A stretch of 64,000 nucleotides of DNA from Sycobia sp. Sy_11. Lineage: Eukaryota > Arthropoda > Insecta > Hymenoptera > Epichrysomallidae. Positions 51,327-57,146 of the stretch are shown piece after piece. The notes under the pieces are model-generated. The model saw only the letters and a list, made by a program, of their open reading frames with translations, had not been told where the DNA came from and ran no database searches. The translations under genes and the position numbers were made by a program. The DNA is taken from contig JACCIC010000015.1 in assembly GCA_018907035.1 (NCBI GenBank), forward strand, positions 1,032,501-1,096,500, given 5' to 3'. Within the stretch, counting starts at the first letter, position 1. Each line of letters opens with the position of its first letter.

Positions 51327-51817
51327 CATATATATACACCGAAAGGTGAACGAACAAATACAGACTGGTATCTCTATAATACTCCCTTGTTCGCCGACAA
51401 ATATCATCATTATCACGATCGTAAGCGCCATCGACATCCTGAAACCGCTTTATCACCTCGCGGCAGTCCAGCGTGCATATGGAAAGATCCCGGGGAACGC
51501 TCGCCGAGCGCGCCGCGCTGCAAGGCCGTCGCGGCACTTGCGCGACCAGATCGTTTTCGAGAGATCCGGCTCGCTTCTACGTATGTGTATAGGCATTTAC
51601 ACGTGCGCACACACGCACACCTACACTCACACCCACGCGCTGCCGAGCATGCCTCGTTTGTTTGCCCCGAACCTATACGCGTGCATGTGTGACGCTGTTA
51701 TATACCTTGCTGCTGCTTCTGATGCTGCTGTAGCTGCTGGCAGTCAGAGAGCCGGATAAGTAGCGCGCAGCTCGCAAGGAGCAGCAGGGCCGTGAGGCCG
51801 GGTCGTGGCCCTGTCAT
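6952..51817 (-). CDS. Mucin-like SEA-domain single-pass membrane protein, full gene model
   Basis: Fourteen coding exons on minus, in order of transcription: 51706-51817, 29252-29598, 24373-24791, 21358-21730, 16426-17072, 14676-14876, 14393-14464, 13808-14087, 10973-11294, 9401-9471, 9082-9275, 8881-9008, 7379-7573, 6952-7098. Every exon has GT and AG borders and the phases link end to end. The total is 3507 nt (1168 aa plus stop) once one extra base in 24373-24791 is discounted. Layout: signal peptide 1-26; Gln-, Asp/Glu/Tyr-, Glu- and Thr-rich segments to about 420; repeated 'EDVSAFLP' modules about 435-760; Thr run near 855-870; SEA domain about 891-1000; transmembrane helix 1034-1057; cytoplasmic tail to 1168. 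It is a type I cell-surface mucin by architecture. I do not recognise a named orthologue. Further cassette exons in the 22 kb first intron cannot be excluded. Confidence 0.8.
7379..7573 (-). CDS. Mucin-like gene, coding exon 13: proximal cytoplasmic tail
   Basis: Exactly 65 codons in phase 0 between CTTTCAG and GTAACA, starting [13 protein letters not shown] just after the transmembrane helix. It includes [19 protein letters not shown] and MWNDPGWHD. The length divisible by three would allow it to be skipped without shifting frame. Confidence 0.85.
7574..8880 (-). other. Intron 12 of the mucin-like gene
   Basis: An AT-rich intron of about 1.3 kb with an (ATT)n run at 7585-7618 next to the downstream acceptor. 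The plus-strand frame at 8328-8540 has no supporting signals. Confidence 0.75.
7585..7618. repeat. (ATT)n microsatellite beside a splice acceptor
   Basis: About eleven ATT units on plus. On the gene strand this is a (TAA)n tract lying 12-45 nt upstream of the exon starting at 7573, where the branch point is expected. Confidence 0.95.
8881..9008 (-). CDS. Mucin-like gene, coding exon 12: membrane-proximal stem and transmembrane helix
   Basis: Encodes residues 1013-1055. A short stem ([17 protein letters not shown]) precedes about 22 hydrophobic residues beginning [11 protein letters not shown]. The helix ends at LVNRQQ in the next exon, giving a positive inside flank and type I topology. The acceptor is TTTCAG and the donor GTAAGT. 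Only a 73 bp intron separates it from the SEA exon upstream. Confidence 0.88.
9082..9275 (-). CDS. Mucin-like gene, coding exon 11: C-terminal half of SEA domain
   Basis: Starts [17 protein letters not shown] and continues through a helix ([13 protein letters not shown]) to [16 protein letters not shown]950-S951-V-L-V matches the G-S-V-V-V-type turn at which SEA domains self-cleave. Placing the acceptor at CCTCAAG rather than at CCAAG, five bases later, avoids an immediate stop. Phase 2 in, phase 1 out. Confidence 0.85.
9353..9376. repeat. (AT)n microsatellite
   Basis: About twelve AT units in the short intron splitting the SEA domain. Confidence 0.95.
9401..9471 (-). CDS. Mucin-like gene, coding exon 10: central SEA-domain helix
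   Basis: A 71-base microexon encoding residues 925-948, [17 protein letters not shown] then VRIDSF, the second helix and first strand of the SEA fold. It opens with an ATG directly after TTATAG, but this is an internal Met because the upstream exon ends in phase 0. The donor is GTACGG. Confidence 0.85.
9472..10972 (-). other. Intron 9 of the mucin-like gene
   Basis: A 1.5 kb AT-rich intron inside the SEA coding region, with homopolymer runs near 9569-9612 and an (AT)n array at 9941-9980. No further exon was seen. Confidence 0.75.
9941..9980. repeat. (AT)n microsatellite
   Basis: Twenty AT units without interruption. Confidence 0.97.
10973..11294 (-). CDS. Mucin-like gene, coding exon 9: Thr-rich run and start of SEA domain
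   Basis: Encodes residues 817-924. [17 protein letters not shown] is followed by [14 protein letters not shown], a run of twelve threonines after SEEPS, a Cys pair (GICEEDCEV) and the SEA opening [17 protein letters not shown] then [16 protein letters not shown] is a potential N-glycosylation site. The acceptor CCACCAG is preceded by 26 adenines on the gene strand instead of a pyrimidine tract. The donor is GTGAGA. Confidence 0.85.
11306..11331. repeat. T26 homopolymer (poly-A on gene strand) upstream of acceptor
   Basis: Twenty-six T residues on plus, starting 11 bases upstream of the first base of exon 9. It is therefore poly-A where a polypyrimidine tract normally sits. Confidence 0.95.
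12078..12120. repeat. (AT)n microsatellite
   Basis: About 21 AT units preceded by AAAT repeats. Confidence 0.97.
12472..12514. repeat. (AT)n microsatellite
   Basis: About 21 AT units. Confidence 0.97.
13808..14087 (-). CDS. Mucin-like gene, coding exon 8: last 'DISALIP' module and basic linker
   Basis: Encodes residues 724-817. It opens [18 protein letters not shown] then [16 protein letters not shown], the sixth and most divergent copy of the repeated module. A Gly/Ser-rich stretch ([18 protein letters not shown]) and a basic, proline-containing linker ([18 protein letters not shown]) follow, ending QKGWPSR. The acceptor is ACGACAG and the donor GTACAG. Confidence 0.83.
14393..14464 (-). 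CDS. Mucin-like gene, coding exon 7: 72-base linker exon
   Basis: A small phase 1-1 exon between TTTTGCAG and GTGAGT encoding residues 700-723, about [19 protein letters not shown] then NERKA. It holds one NAT sequon. Its length is a multiple of three, so it can be skipped or included without changing frame and is a candidate for alternative splicing. Confidence 0.78.
14676..14876 (-). CDS. Mucin-like gene, coding exon 6: '[12 protein letters not shown]' module
   Basis: Encodes residues 633-699. It completes the previous module (PPG then YKLKKED), continues [18 protein letters not shown] and ends [20 protein letters not shown] then YKP. The LLPPG-Y junction at both ends suggests a symmetric, phase 1-1 exon unit. 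The acceptor is CATTACAG and the donor GTAATT. Confidence 0.85.
14877..16425 (-). other. Intron 5 of the mucin-like gene
   Basis: A 1.5 kb intron with a short (TG)n at 15258-15274 and a C10 run at 16182-16191. Nothing else was recognised. Confidence 0.75.
16426..17072 (-). CDS. Mucin-like gene, coding exon 5: Ser/Thr-rich exon with tandem EDVSAFLP modules
   Basis: The largest coding exon (647 nt, residues 417-632). It begins [19 protein letters not shown], then carries three modules of the form [23 protein letters not shown] (genomic about 16870-16960, 16701-16790 and 16580-16665) and a shorter fourth ([13 protein letters not shown]) at the exon end. The modules are separated by long Ser/Thr stretches, probably O-glycosylated, encoded by TCG/ACG-like codons that make near-tandem DNA repeats. 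The acceptor CCAAACAG has a weak pyrimidine tract and the donor is GTGATC. This exon is the core of the mucin/repeat region. Confidence 0.87.
16575..16965 (-). repeat. Three tandem in-frame coding repeats ([22 protein letters not shown])
   Basis: The units share TKRP, a TT-x-x-D-V/I core and FLPKD[FY]PK. They are separated by variable Ser/Thr spacers. The DNA of the motif parts is also similar, which suggests internal duplication. Confidence 0.85.
19575..19618. repeat. (AT)n microsatellite
   Basis: About 22 AT units. Confidence 0.97.
19807..19842. repeat. (AT)n microsatellite
   Basis: About 18 AT units, 190 bp from the previous array. Confidence 0.97.
21358..21730 (-). CDS. Mucin-like gene, coding exon 4: Thr-rich mucin segment and '[10 protein letters not shown]' helix
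   Basis: Encodes residues 293-417. It starts [18 protein letters not shown], continues as a nearly pure Thr/Ser/Pro stretch ([21 protein letters not shown]), and ends with a non-mucin segment [18 protein letters not shown] then [20 protein letters not shown]. The last part is a likely amphipathic helix. FLPFPSV loosely recalls the FLPKDFP core of the next exon. The acceptor is TTCCCGCAG and the donor GTGAGT. GC-rich codons give many CGTCGT repeats. Confidence 0.87.
21731..24372 (-). other. Intron 3 of the mucin-like gene
   Basis: A 2.6 kb intron. It includes an (AAT/AAC)n-like region at about 22800-22900, A13 near 23191-23203, a short AT array at 23466-23484 and a moderately GC-rich patch at 23590-23850. 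The plus-strand frame in that patch lacks homology and was not called. Confidence 0.7.
24373..24791 (-). CDS. Mucin-like gene, coding exon 3: acidic Glu-rich segment, with apparent 1-base frameshift
   Basis: Entry in phase 0 after TTAACGCAG gives [21 protein letters not shown] and on to [10 protein letters not shown], which then hits a stop in that frame. A second frame opens at the same place and continues [19 protein letters not shown], a run of Glu, and [19 protein letters not shown], ending in phase 1 at GTGAGT, as the next exon requires. The upstream part of the second frame contains a TAG, so neither frame covers the exon alone. One extra G near 24647-24657, in a G-rich run, explains everything. 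A sequencing or assembly error is the simplest cause; a disabled allele or a real mutation is possible. Confidence 0.75.
24992..25839. mobile_element. Possible hAT-like non-autonomous element (MITE)
   Basis: The left end reads CAGGGCCGTCTTT and the right end, inverted, reads CAGGGCCGTTTAAA. This is the CAGGGCCG-type terminus typical of hAT elements. The 848 bp between them is AT-rich and has no transposase frame. A clear 8 bp target-site duplication is not visible, so the insertion is old or the boundaries are imperfect. Confidence 0.5.
25955..26012. repeat. (GT)n microsatellite
   Basis: About 28 GT units, an alternating purine-pyrimidine tract able to adopt Z-DNA. Confidence 0.97.
26380..26428. 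repeat. (AT)n microsatellite
   Basis: About 24 AT units. Confidence 0.97.
26860..27080. repeat. Pair of long (AT)n microsatellites
   Basis: Arrays at 26860-26914 and 27019-27080, separated by about 100 bp of unique sequence. The second has a single G interruption. Confidence 0.97.
29204..29242. repeat. (AT)n microsatellite beside a splice donor
   Basis: About 19 AT units ending nine bases beyond the exon 2 boundary (29252). On the gene strand the donor GTGCGTGTGTA runs straight into the array. Confidence 0.97.
29252..29598 (-). CDS. Mucin-like gene, coding exon 2: poly-Gln and acidic tyrosine-rich segment
   Basis: Encodes residues 38-153. After QSSLRPQ comes a run of about nine Gln (CAG repeat), then [15 protein letters not shown], a Pro/Ala-rich linker ([18 protein letters not shown]), [16 protein letters not shown] and QQQQVSE. 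Tyrosines embedded in Asp/Glu in a secreted region are classical tyrosylprotein sulfotransferase substrates. The acceptor is CCTCGCAG and the donor GTGCGT. An alternative donor at CAG/GTGTCG nine bases earlier would also keep phase 0. Confidence 0.85.
31620..31662. repeat. (AT)n microsatellite
   Basis: About 21 AT units. Confidence 0.97.
31905..31935. repeat. (GA)n microsatellite
   Basis: About 15 GA units; a possible GAGA-factor-type purine tract. Confidence 0.95.
32564..32597. repeat. (GA)n microsatellite
   Basis: About 16 GA units. Confidence 0.95.
33920..34120. repeat. Pair of (AT)n microsatellites
   Basis: Arrays at 33920-33966 and 34074-34120, each about 23 units, with about 107 bp between them. 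Confidence 0.97.
34235..34380. repeat. (GT)n and (GA)n tracts
   Basis: (GT)n at about 34235-34271 with one T interruption, and (GA)n at about 34340-34382. Confidence 0.9.
34890..34930. repeat. (AT)n microsatellite
   Basis: About 20 AT units. Confidence 0.97.
36600..36914. repeat. Cluster of (AT)n microsatellites
   Basis: Arrays at 36600-36649, 36718-36733 and 36866-36914. Confidence 0.97.
37970..38264 (+). CDS. Candidate terminal exon of an unrecognised nested gene
   Basis: A plus-strand frame of 97 codons opens directly after a good acceptor (TTTATTTTTCAAG) and ends with TAA at 38262-38264. An AATAAA overlaps the stop. The translation has balanced composition ([55 protein letters not shown]) and is unlike the Tyr/Ile/Lys-biased chance frames around it. 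An ATG exists at 38052, but the frame is equally protein-like upstream. I do not recognise the family and found no upstream partner exon. It may be a nested gene's last exon, a gene relic or chance. Confidence 0.3.
38462..38503. repeat. (AT)n microsatellite
   Basis: About 21 AT units. Confidence 0.97.
38800..38841. repeat. (AT)n microsatellite
   Basis: About 20 AT units. Confidence 0.97.
39460..39816. repeat. Cluster of three (AT)n microsatellites
   Basis: Arrays at 39460-39491, 39619-39672 and 39777-39816, with spacers of 127 and 104 bp. Confidence 0.97.
40262..40304. repeat. (GA)n microsatellite
   Basis: About 21 GA units. Confidence 0.96.
41275..41308. repeat. (CA)n microsatellite
   Basis: About 17 CA units. 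Confidence 0.96.
41643..42226. repeat. Microsatellite cluster flanking a GC island
   Basis: (AT)n at 41643-41687, 41893-41950 and 42049-42099, and (GT)n at 42182-42226. The segment 41690-41880 between the first two is strongly GC- and CpG-rich. Confidence 0.95.
42698..42740. repeat. (AT)n microsatellite
   Basis: About 21 AT units, preceded by irregular AT/GTAT words. Confidence 0.96.
42880..43230. promoter_or_regulatory. GC/CpG-rich island in intron 1
   Basis: Two dense patches (42883-43012 with CGCG-rich tracts, 43143-43220 with G-rich runs) stand out in otherwise AT-rich intron. No open frame with splice borders was seen. An enhancer or alternative promoter is possible; this is inference. 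Confidence 0.25.
43807..43853. repeat. 18-bp direct repeat, 29-bp period
   Basis: CTTTGTCAAACATTCCTT occurs at 43807-43824 and again at 43836-43853. Confidence 0.9.
44784..44843. repeat. (CA)n microsatellite
   Basis: Nearly pure CA array of about 29 units with one slip. Confidence 0.96.
45304..45341. repeat. (GT)n(GC)n compound microsatellite
   Basis: About 13 GT units followed by five GC units; an alternating purine-pyrimidine tract. Confidence 0.95.
45622..46025. repeat. Compound (GC)(AC)(AT) and (AT)(GT) microsatellites
   Basis: (GC)n(AC)n at about 45627-45658 leads into (AT)n at 45664-45711. (AT)n at 45940-45979 runs directly into (TG)n at 45979-46025. Confidence 0.95.
46224..46315. 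repeat. (CT)n(AT)n compound microsatellite
   Basis: CT units at 46224-46252 run without a break into 32 AT units to 46315. Confidence 0.97.
48288..48371. repeat. (AT)n microsatellite with AC interruptions
   Basis: Pure AT to 48330, then AT blocks broken by single AC steps at about 10-bp spacing. Confidence 0.95.
48660..48726. repeat. (GT)n(GC)n(GT)n microsatellite
   Basis: Two GT arrays flank a short GC array. Confidence 0.93.
50760..50816. repeat. Interrupted (CT)n tract
   Basis: CT units with TTT and CAGT interruptions in a GC-richer stretch. Confidence 0.9.
51280..51320. repeat. (AT)n microsatellite
   Basis: About 19 AT units, preceded by CATA repeats from 51234. Confidence 0.96.
51706..51817 (-). 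CDS. Mucin-like gene, coding exon 1: start codon and signal peptide
   Basis: ATG at 51815-51817 in the context ACAAGGATGA has an A at -3, good for initiation. It encodes [20 protein letters not shown] and then IRLSDC followed by QQLQQHQK: a basic start, a hydrophobic core and a likely signal-peptidase site near SDC/QQ, residues about 26-27. It ends in phase 1 at CAG CAA G with donor GTATAT, matching exon 2 at 29598. A 22 kb first intron is long but common for first introns. Confidence 0.72.
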
Positions 51818-52101
51818 CCTTGTCCTCCTCCTCCTCCTCCTCGTCCTCCACCTCCTCCACCACTACCTCCCGGTGCACCGGGCAAATAAAACGACACACC
51901 TTCACGAACCGATAGATTATCGGTACAGCGATCTCGTATACGCGCTGTCACGGGAGCGGGGAGTGGGTCGTTGACGCGCTCAGAATCCGCGGACACGGAG
52001 CTCTCGCATCTTTCTTCCCTCGCTCTCGGCTCCCGCTGTTTTGTTTGTTTGTTTGTTTGCTTGGTTTTTCCTTTTTTTTTTTTTTTTTTTTGATTCTCCA
52101 C
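51814..52101 (-). other. Upstream ORF overlapping the mucin-like start (ATGA)
   Basis: A 95-codon frame begins at 52101 and ends with a TGA whose first two bases are the last two of the main ATG. It is low-complexity (Lys-rich start, Gly-rich end), so it probably reflects 5' UTR composition. If it is in the mature mRNA it could impose termination-reinitiation control. Confidence 0.35.
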
Positions 52102-52352
52102 GCGAAAATCTATACAAGGGCTAGGCGAGAGGTCGATTCACGGGCACTTCTTCGCCGTGTTGCACTGCTGCTGCTGCTGCTGCTGCGGCCCTTCGTCGTC
52201 GCGATCGTCGTCCACGTCTTCTTTGCCGCGCTGCGGCAGCATCGCCACGAATCGCGGCACGCACGAATTCGGCCAGGCACGCGCGCGGACCGACCGAGAG
52301 AGCGGAGCCGACTGAGGCGGGCAGGCCGCGCGGGGCCGCGGCGAAAGAGAGA

Positions 52353-52383
<31 letters not shown>

Positions 52384-52530
52384 GTAGAAAGCAAAATCCC
52401 GCGCGGCCCGGGGGACTTTCACTCGGCGCCTGGGCCGCCTGCCTGCCAGCCCCCCTTCCCCCACCCGGTCCTCATCTTGGCGCTCTGACGCGCGCGGGGC
52501 CTTGCCGAGCGAACGGCACGTCGAGGCCGA

Positions 52531-52569
<39 letters not shown>

Positions 52570-52900
52570 AGAAAAGGAGAGGTGGGAGCCCAGGGCCGTA
52601 GTCAAGTTGGAAGCACGGGGAGAGCCGTGGAAATCAATGGTGAGCTCCGCGGTCGCGTTCAGCGGGCGAAGCCGCGGCGGCGAGAATATTATTTTATTAT
52701 TTTTTATTGTTTTCTTTTTTTTTCTATTCGAGGAAAATGGGGAACGTCTACACGTGGCCGGTGCAGGGGGGTGAGATTCCGGGGGACGGGGCGAGGTGGC
52801 GGGATTAGAAATCCGTATGCGTCGAGCATCGATCGTGGAGAAATTGTAACGCGCGGAATGGAATGGGGATTGTTTTTGCCTGCCGCGGCGGTCTATATTG
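51818..52900 (-). promoter_or_regulatory. GC-rich 5' UTR / promoter-like region of the mucin-like gene
   Basis: A sustained CpG-rich segment upstream of the start codon, with (CCT)n at about 51825-51845, T-runs near 52072-52091, CTG repeats at 52167-52186 and two (GA)n tracts at 52356-52382 and 52535-52565. This is the only large GC-rich block upstream of exon 1. No exact transcription start is assigned. Confidence 0.4.
52356..52565. repeat. Two (GA)n tracts in the promoter-like region
   Basis: Tracts at 52356-52382 and 52535-52565, about 14 units each. In insects such tracts can bind GAGA factor (Trl) or CLAMP; that is inference. Confidence 0.85.
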
Positions 52901-54742
52901 GAGTGACACTTTATGGATTCCGTATGTAGTCAAGAAAGCGAGCTTTTTAATGGGTGCCTGTTTTTGTTCTCGTATATATACATATATACTCATCACATTC
53001 ACGTGGATATAACTATATTTAGGAATACCAGATGTGTATTTATCATTTCTGAAAAGAGATATTTTCATTTAAAATGTTTGAATCAAGATGAAATTACTTG
53101 ATGAGTTTCACAAAAACAATAATTTAATTCTCGCCGACTCTTTCGGCAATTATGTCATTTTCAAGATAAAATACAAAGTTCACTTTGTATTTAATTGAAT
53201 TATTTTATTTTTTAAATCATTATTATTTTATTGTTTTGTATTTTATTTTTTAATTTTATCCAATTTTATTTCAATATTTTATTGTAAATATGTTTCAATA
53301 AGTGTGTCGCAAAGCCGCAATTAACATTATATTGCAATTGTTTTTAGCTCAAGACGATTTCAGAAATTATTACGATTTTCGGTAAACCAACATTTTCTCC
53401 GTATCGGTATGTGTAGCAATCAAAATCTTGACTTCCTGAATATTTCATTTCCTGTACTTTTTGTTTATTTCAAAACCAACAATATTTATAAAAGATTTAA
53501 AAAAATTATAATAATTACCAAAGAGGAAAAGCTTAATTTTAAAACTTTTATATAAGTATCTCTTTTATATTAAATTAATATAGTAATTTTTAGAGTTCTA
53601 TAAAAATTAACTTAATTAATAGATTGATACTGTGTTAATATATTATTAATTAATAATTACAAGTATGATCAAATAATCTAAAATATTATCAGATATGTTG
53701 AGCTGCTAATATTGCATGGTCTCATAGATCCAGGTTTTGAACTATATGTCTAAACTGCTTCAGTTTCTGAGTCAGATTTACGAAGAATATTGAAAAGAAA
53801 ATACCAAATTTCAGTGTAATCCAATGGAGATTCTGATACAAATTATTATATTGAATGTTTAGCTCCAGGCTATCTGGTTTGGGATCGCTAACAGATTATT
53901 ACGTTATTTTGAATCTTTGCAGGAAAATGCAACGATGCATGGATGACGGATAGATGGATTACATTGTACAAGTCAAAACTTTTCTTTTTTCCTTCAAATT
54001 TAGTTTTTAATATCTATGCCGCTTTTCCCACTCGAAAGATATGGTACTTTTTACAAACAAATATAGTACTTATGCATAATTAAATTAGTTAGGTTTTTCT
54101 TTTTTTTTTAATTCAAAAGAAAAGCCTTCGAAATTTAACATTATTTTTCTGAAGAACCGATCCAACGTATAGTTTCTTTGTTATTTTCAGTTGAAGTGAT
54201 GGGATCTGAGCGGAATGCGTGAAAAATATATTACAACCTCTCCTTTTTATAGAGATACAATAATAAACTGGTTTTGACGTGTTTATATTATCGAGGTTTT
54301 CTATATTTTATGTTTGTAAAGAAGTGGCTTAGCAATATAATTTTGATTCTATGTATAAACTCATAAGGATAAATTAATCCATTTTTATAAGATTTCATTC
54401 AAATGTTGATATTATCGCCAATGCCTTGTCTGTCCCCATATTTCCTATCGATTTTACAATTCGTTTAAAATCGTAGTCAATTATTTATTGCGTTGTGGAT
54501 ATCAAAGTACTGGAAGATATTTATATACGCAAGCACACAGTAACTTATATTGGCCCGCTCGTATAATTGTTTGATATAGATCGACGTATACTTTATCATT
54601 TGCGGGTATTATGTTCCATGATAAGAGATCGGGTAAGGCATAAAAATGGGATTCTTTCAAATTTTCCTAAGCTTAATCAAACGCAGCAACACTGACGGCC
54701 CTGTAACAGGGAACGCAGAAGCGCCTCTTGCGAAAATCAGTG

Positions 54743-54745
<3 letters not shown>

Positions 54746-54832
<87 letters not shown>
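54746..54832. repeat. (AT)n(GA)n compound microsatellite
   Basis: About 26 AT units run directly into about 17 GA units. Confidence 0.97.
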
Positions 54833-54834
<2 letters not shown>

Positions 54835-55592
54835 GGGGGAGACCTTCCAGGTCGATCGATTCGACTCATACAAGCATACGTTTAATATTAATTGTCCTCT
54901 CTACATATAAATATACAGTATCATTTTTTCTCGTTCCCGGGTCAGTCTCGATATTACTATATATACGTACGCGTTGCCCCGAAAGCAGCGCTCGTAAGGA
55001 AGCAACAAGAATGAACCGATCTTTTCATTTCTCTATCCCCCATCAGTCCACATATACATATAGAACCAGATTCTGTTCTCGATACTGGATAAAAATCCCC
55101 TAGCGGCGCTTTCACTTTTCTTAAAAAGCCGACATGCCTCCCCGCCTCCCCATTAGCCCGATTCTAACACGCTCCCTCGTCGTAACGATTCCCCCCCCCC
55201 CCCCCCACTGCGGGCGTGACATTCCTAATCCCGCTTCTGTTTACTATTCGTATACGAATGTGTACCATACAATTTGCATCCGTCATTATAGAGCACGCGA
55301 GCGCCGCTCTTATTCTTTTGTGTGCGTGAGTGTGTATGCTCGAGCGCGCGTGTGTGTGTATGTATCTAGTGATGATTTGCGCTGCCGTGCAATCCAGCCC
55401 CCGGTGTTGGTGAACGTGAAAGATGATATATATATATAATTGTCATATAGAAAACGTGAAAGAATGCTACCGCATATATTCATAAACGAATGCACGCGTA
55501 TATATTATAATGATGAAATTAATCGTTAGGTAAATAGGCCAACTCGTTGAGTAGAGAGAATGAGATAAATGTTTACTGTAATATACGAATCA

Positions 55593-55593
<1 letters not shown>

Positions 55594-55653
<60 letters not shown>
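55594..55653. repeat. (CT)n microsatellite
   Basis: Thirty CT units, the longest pure polypurine-polypyrimidine tract in the window; can form triplex (H-) DNA. Confidence 0.97.
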
Positions 55654-55657
<4 letters not shown>

Positions 55658-56189
55658 CATTTAATCGATCCTTGATAAATCGCTATACAATCACATGGTA
55701 TATAGCATGCGGGGCACTTAAAGTATTTCTTTTATATATATATAATGTATGTATGCCATTGCGCGCGCCCATATGGTTTATCGCCCGGTTTTTCCCTATA
55801 TATACCTTTAAGAGAAGAATGCACAGGAGGGCGAGGGATACGAGGTGGGATGTGTGTATGCGTGTGCTCGTGAACGCGCCTGCGCGTATGTGGTGTGGGA
55901 GGGGGGCAGGGTACGAAAAAATACGACATTCCATTCTCCTGCGATCTTCTATATATATGCACTTTCTATAGTACACTGCGCGCGTGTGTACGGCTCGTTT
56001 CTTATCTCCTTTCCCCCTAACCGCTTCTCTCTCTCTCTTTCTCCCGCCGTGGTTTTTTTTTTCGAACGCGGTACTGCGCGTTTTAACGAAAGTCATCTCT
56101 CTTTCACGCAGTCGCGCGGCAAGGATGGCGCAAAAAAAAAACGGGCGCACGCACACGGATAAAGACGAAGAGATTGCAGGTGTTTTGCG

Positions 56190-56204
56190 TACACACACAC
56201 ACAC

Positions 56205-56259
<55 letters not shown>
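56190..56259. repeat. (AC)n(AT)n compound microsatellite
   Basis: Eight AC units followed by AT units with one AC interruption. Confidence 0.96.
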
Positions 56260-56261
<2 letters not shown>

Positions 56262-57014
56262 GCATTTTGCTGCGGTAAAGAAAAGCCGCGTGCTATAGAC
56301 GTCCCGGTCTTTCGTCATTGAGAGTAAAGGATATATGGTATATATATATGGCAAACTCGACTCCTGCAGAAAACAATATGTACATATAATTCCTGTCGAG
56401 TGCGTAAACGTAGAACTTCAATTTTGAAAAATTGAAAGTTTCAAGAAGAAAAGAAATAAACTTTGCGATAATAAACATTGCTCTGACGAAAAAGTGGATG
56501 AGAGGAGAGAGTCGCTCGTGCGAAGAAGAAACAGATATTATATTTTTCACTTTTTTGCAACATGTTTTAATTGATCATCCAGTATGCAGATTTCACGTTC
56601 AAAAAAATGAGTAATATTGAACGCCTGCCTGCTTAGCGCGTCATCCTCAAAGTTTTAATCTTAGCCTTTATCTTTAGTTGCTGAAGAGGAGCCCGAAAGA
56701 CTTGAGACATCGGACATTACAGATGCGCAAAATTGTCACAAAAATTCGGCAGTCAGGTTGCTCTTTACAAACACAATGAATATTACTATTAATATTACTA
56801 TTTCAGGTTCTGTATTACAGATCTTCGGGCTGGTGCTTGTAGATAAGCAATAAGTTTTAAATACAGTTTATAATGAAGAATGTAAGACCGATAATAATAT
56901 TTGCTGGTTCTCTTGGAATCAGTCGATTTAAGTTGATTCTTGAATTATAAAATCTTTACGTGGTGCATTAAACCTGTGCGGTGAAAGACAGTCGATTTCT
57001 GAATTTCAAATTTG

Positions 57015-57146
57015 GGCCTGTACCTGGAGAGTGCGCTACGCGTTCTTCGAAAGGATATGCCTTTAACGATCCCTTCAACCTGTAAAGTGGGGGTATTTGA
57101 GAAATTTCAAAAGCTCCGTTTTTCTATAAAAAAGTGAGTACAGGCC
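57015..57146. repeat. Inverted repeat, possibly MITE-like
   Basis: GGCCTGTAC at 57015-57023 is mirrored by GTACAGGCC at 57138-57146. Adjoining sequence to about 57.56 kb has the style of an interspersed repeat (for example CTGAATATCTCGGAAACCG), and a GACGCC/GGCGTC hairpin lies near 57195. Confidence 0.35.

Larger units (their letters stand above)
29599..51705 (-). other. Intron 1 of the mucin-like gene (22 kb)
   Basis: Bounded by coding exons 1 and 2, which join in phase 1. The part from 29.6 to 31.4 kb is plain AT-rich DNA. From 31.6 to 51.4 kb simple-sequence arrays occur every 0.3-2 kb, with GC-rich islands at about 41690-41880 and 42880-43230. One possible nested plus-strand exon lies at 37970-38264. 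No other exon was supported, though small cassette exons could have been missed. Confidence 0.7.

Noticed and set aside
52045..52605. Several long ORFs in the GC-rich region upstream of exon 1
   Set aside because: Arg/Ser-biased readings of GA, CTG and CG-rich low-complexity DNA; more likely 5' UTR or promoter.
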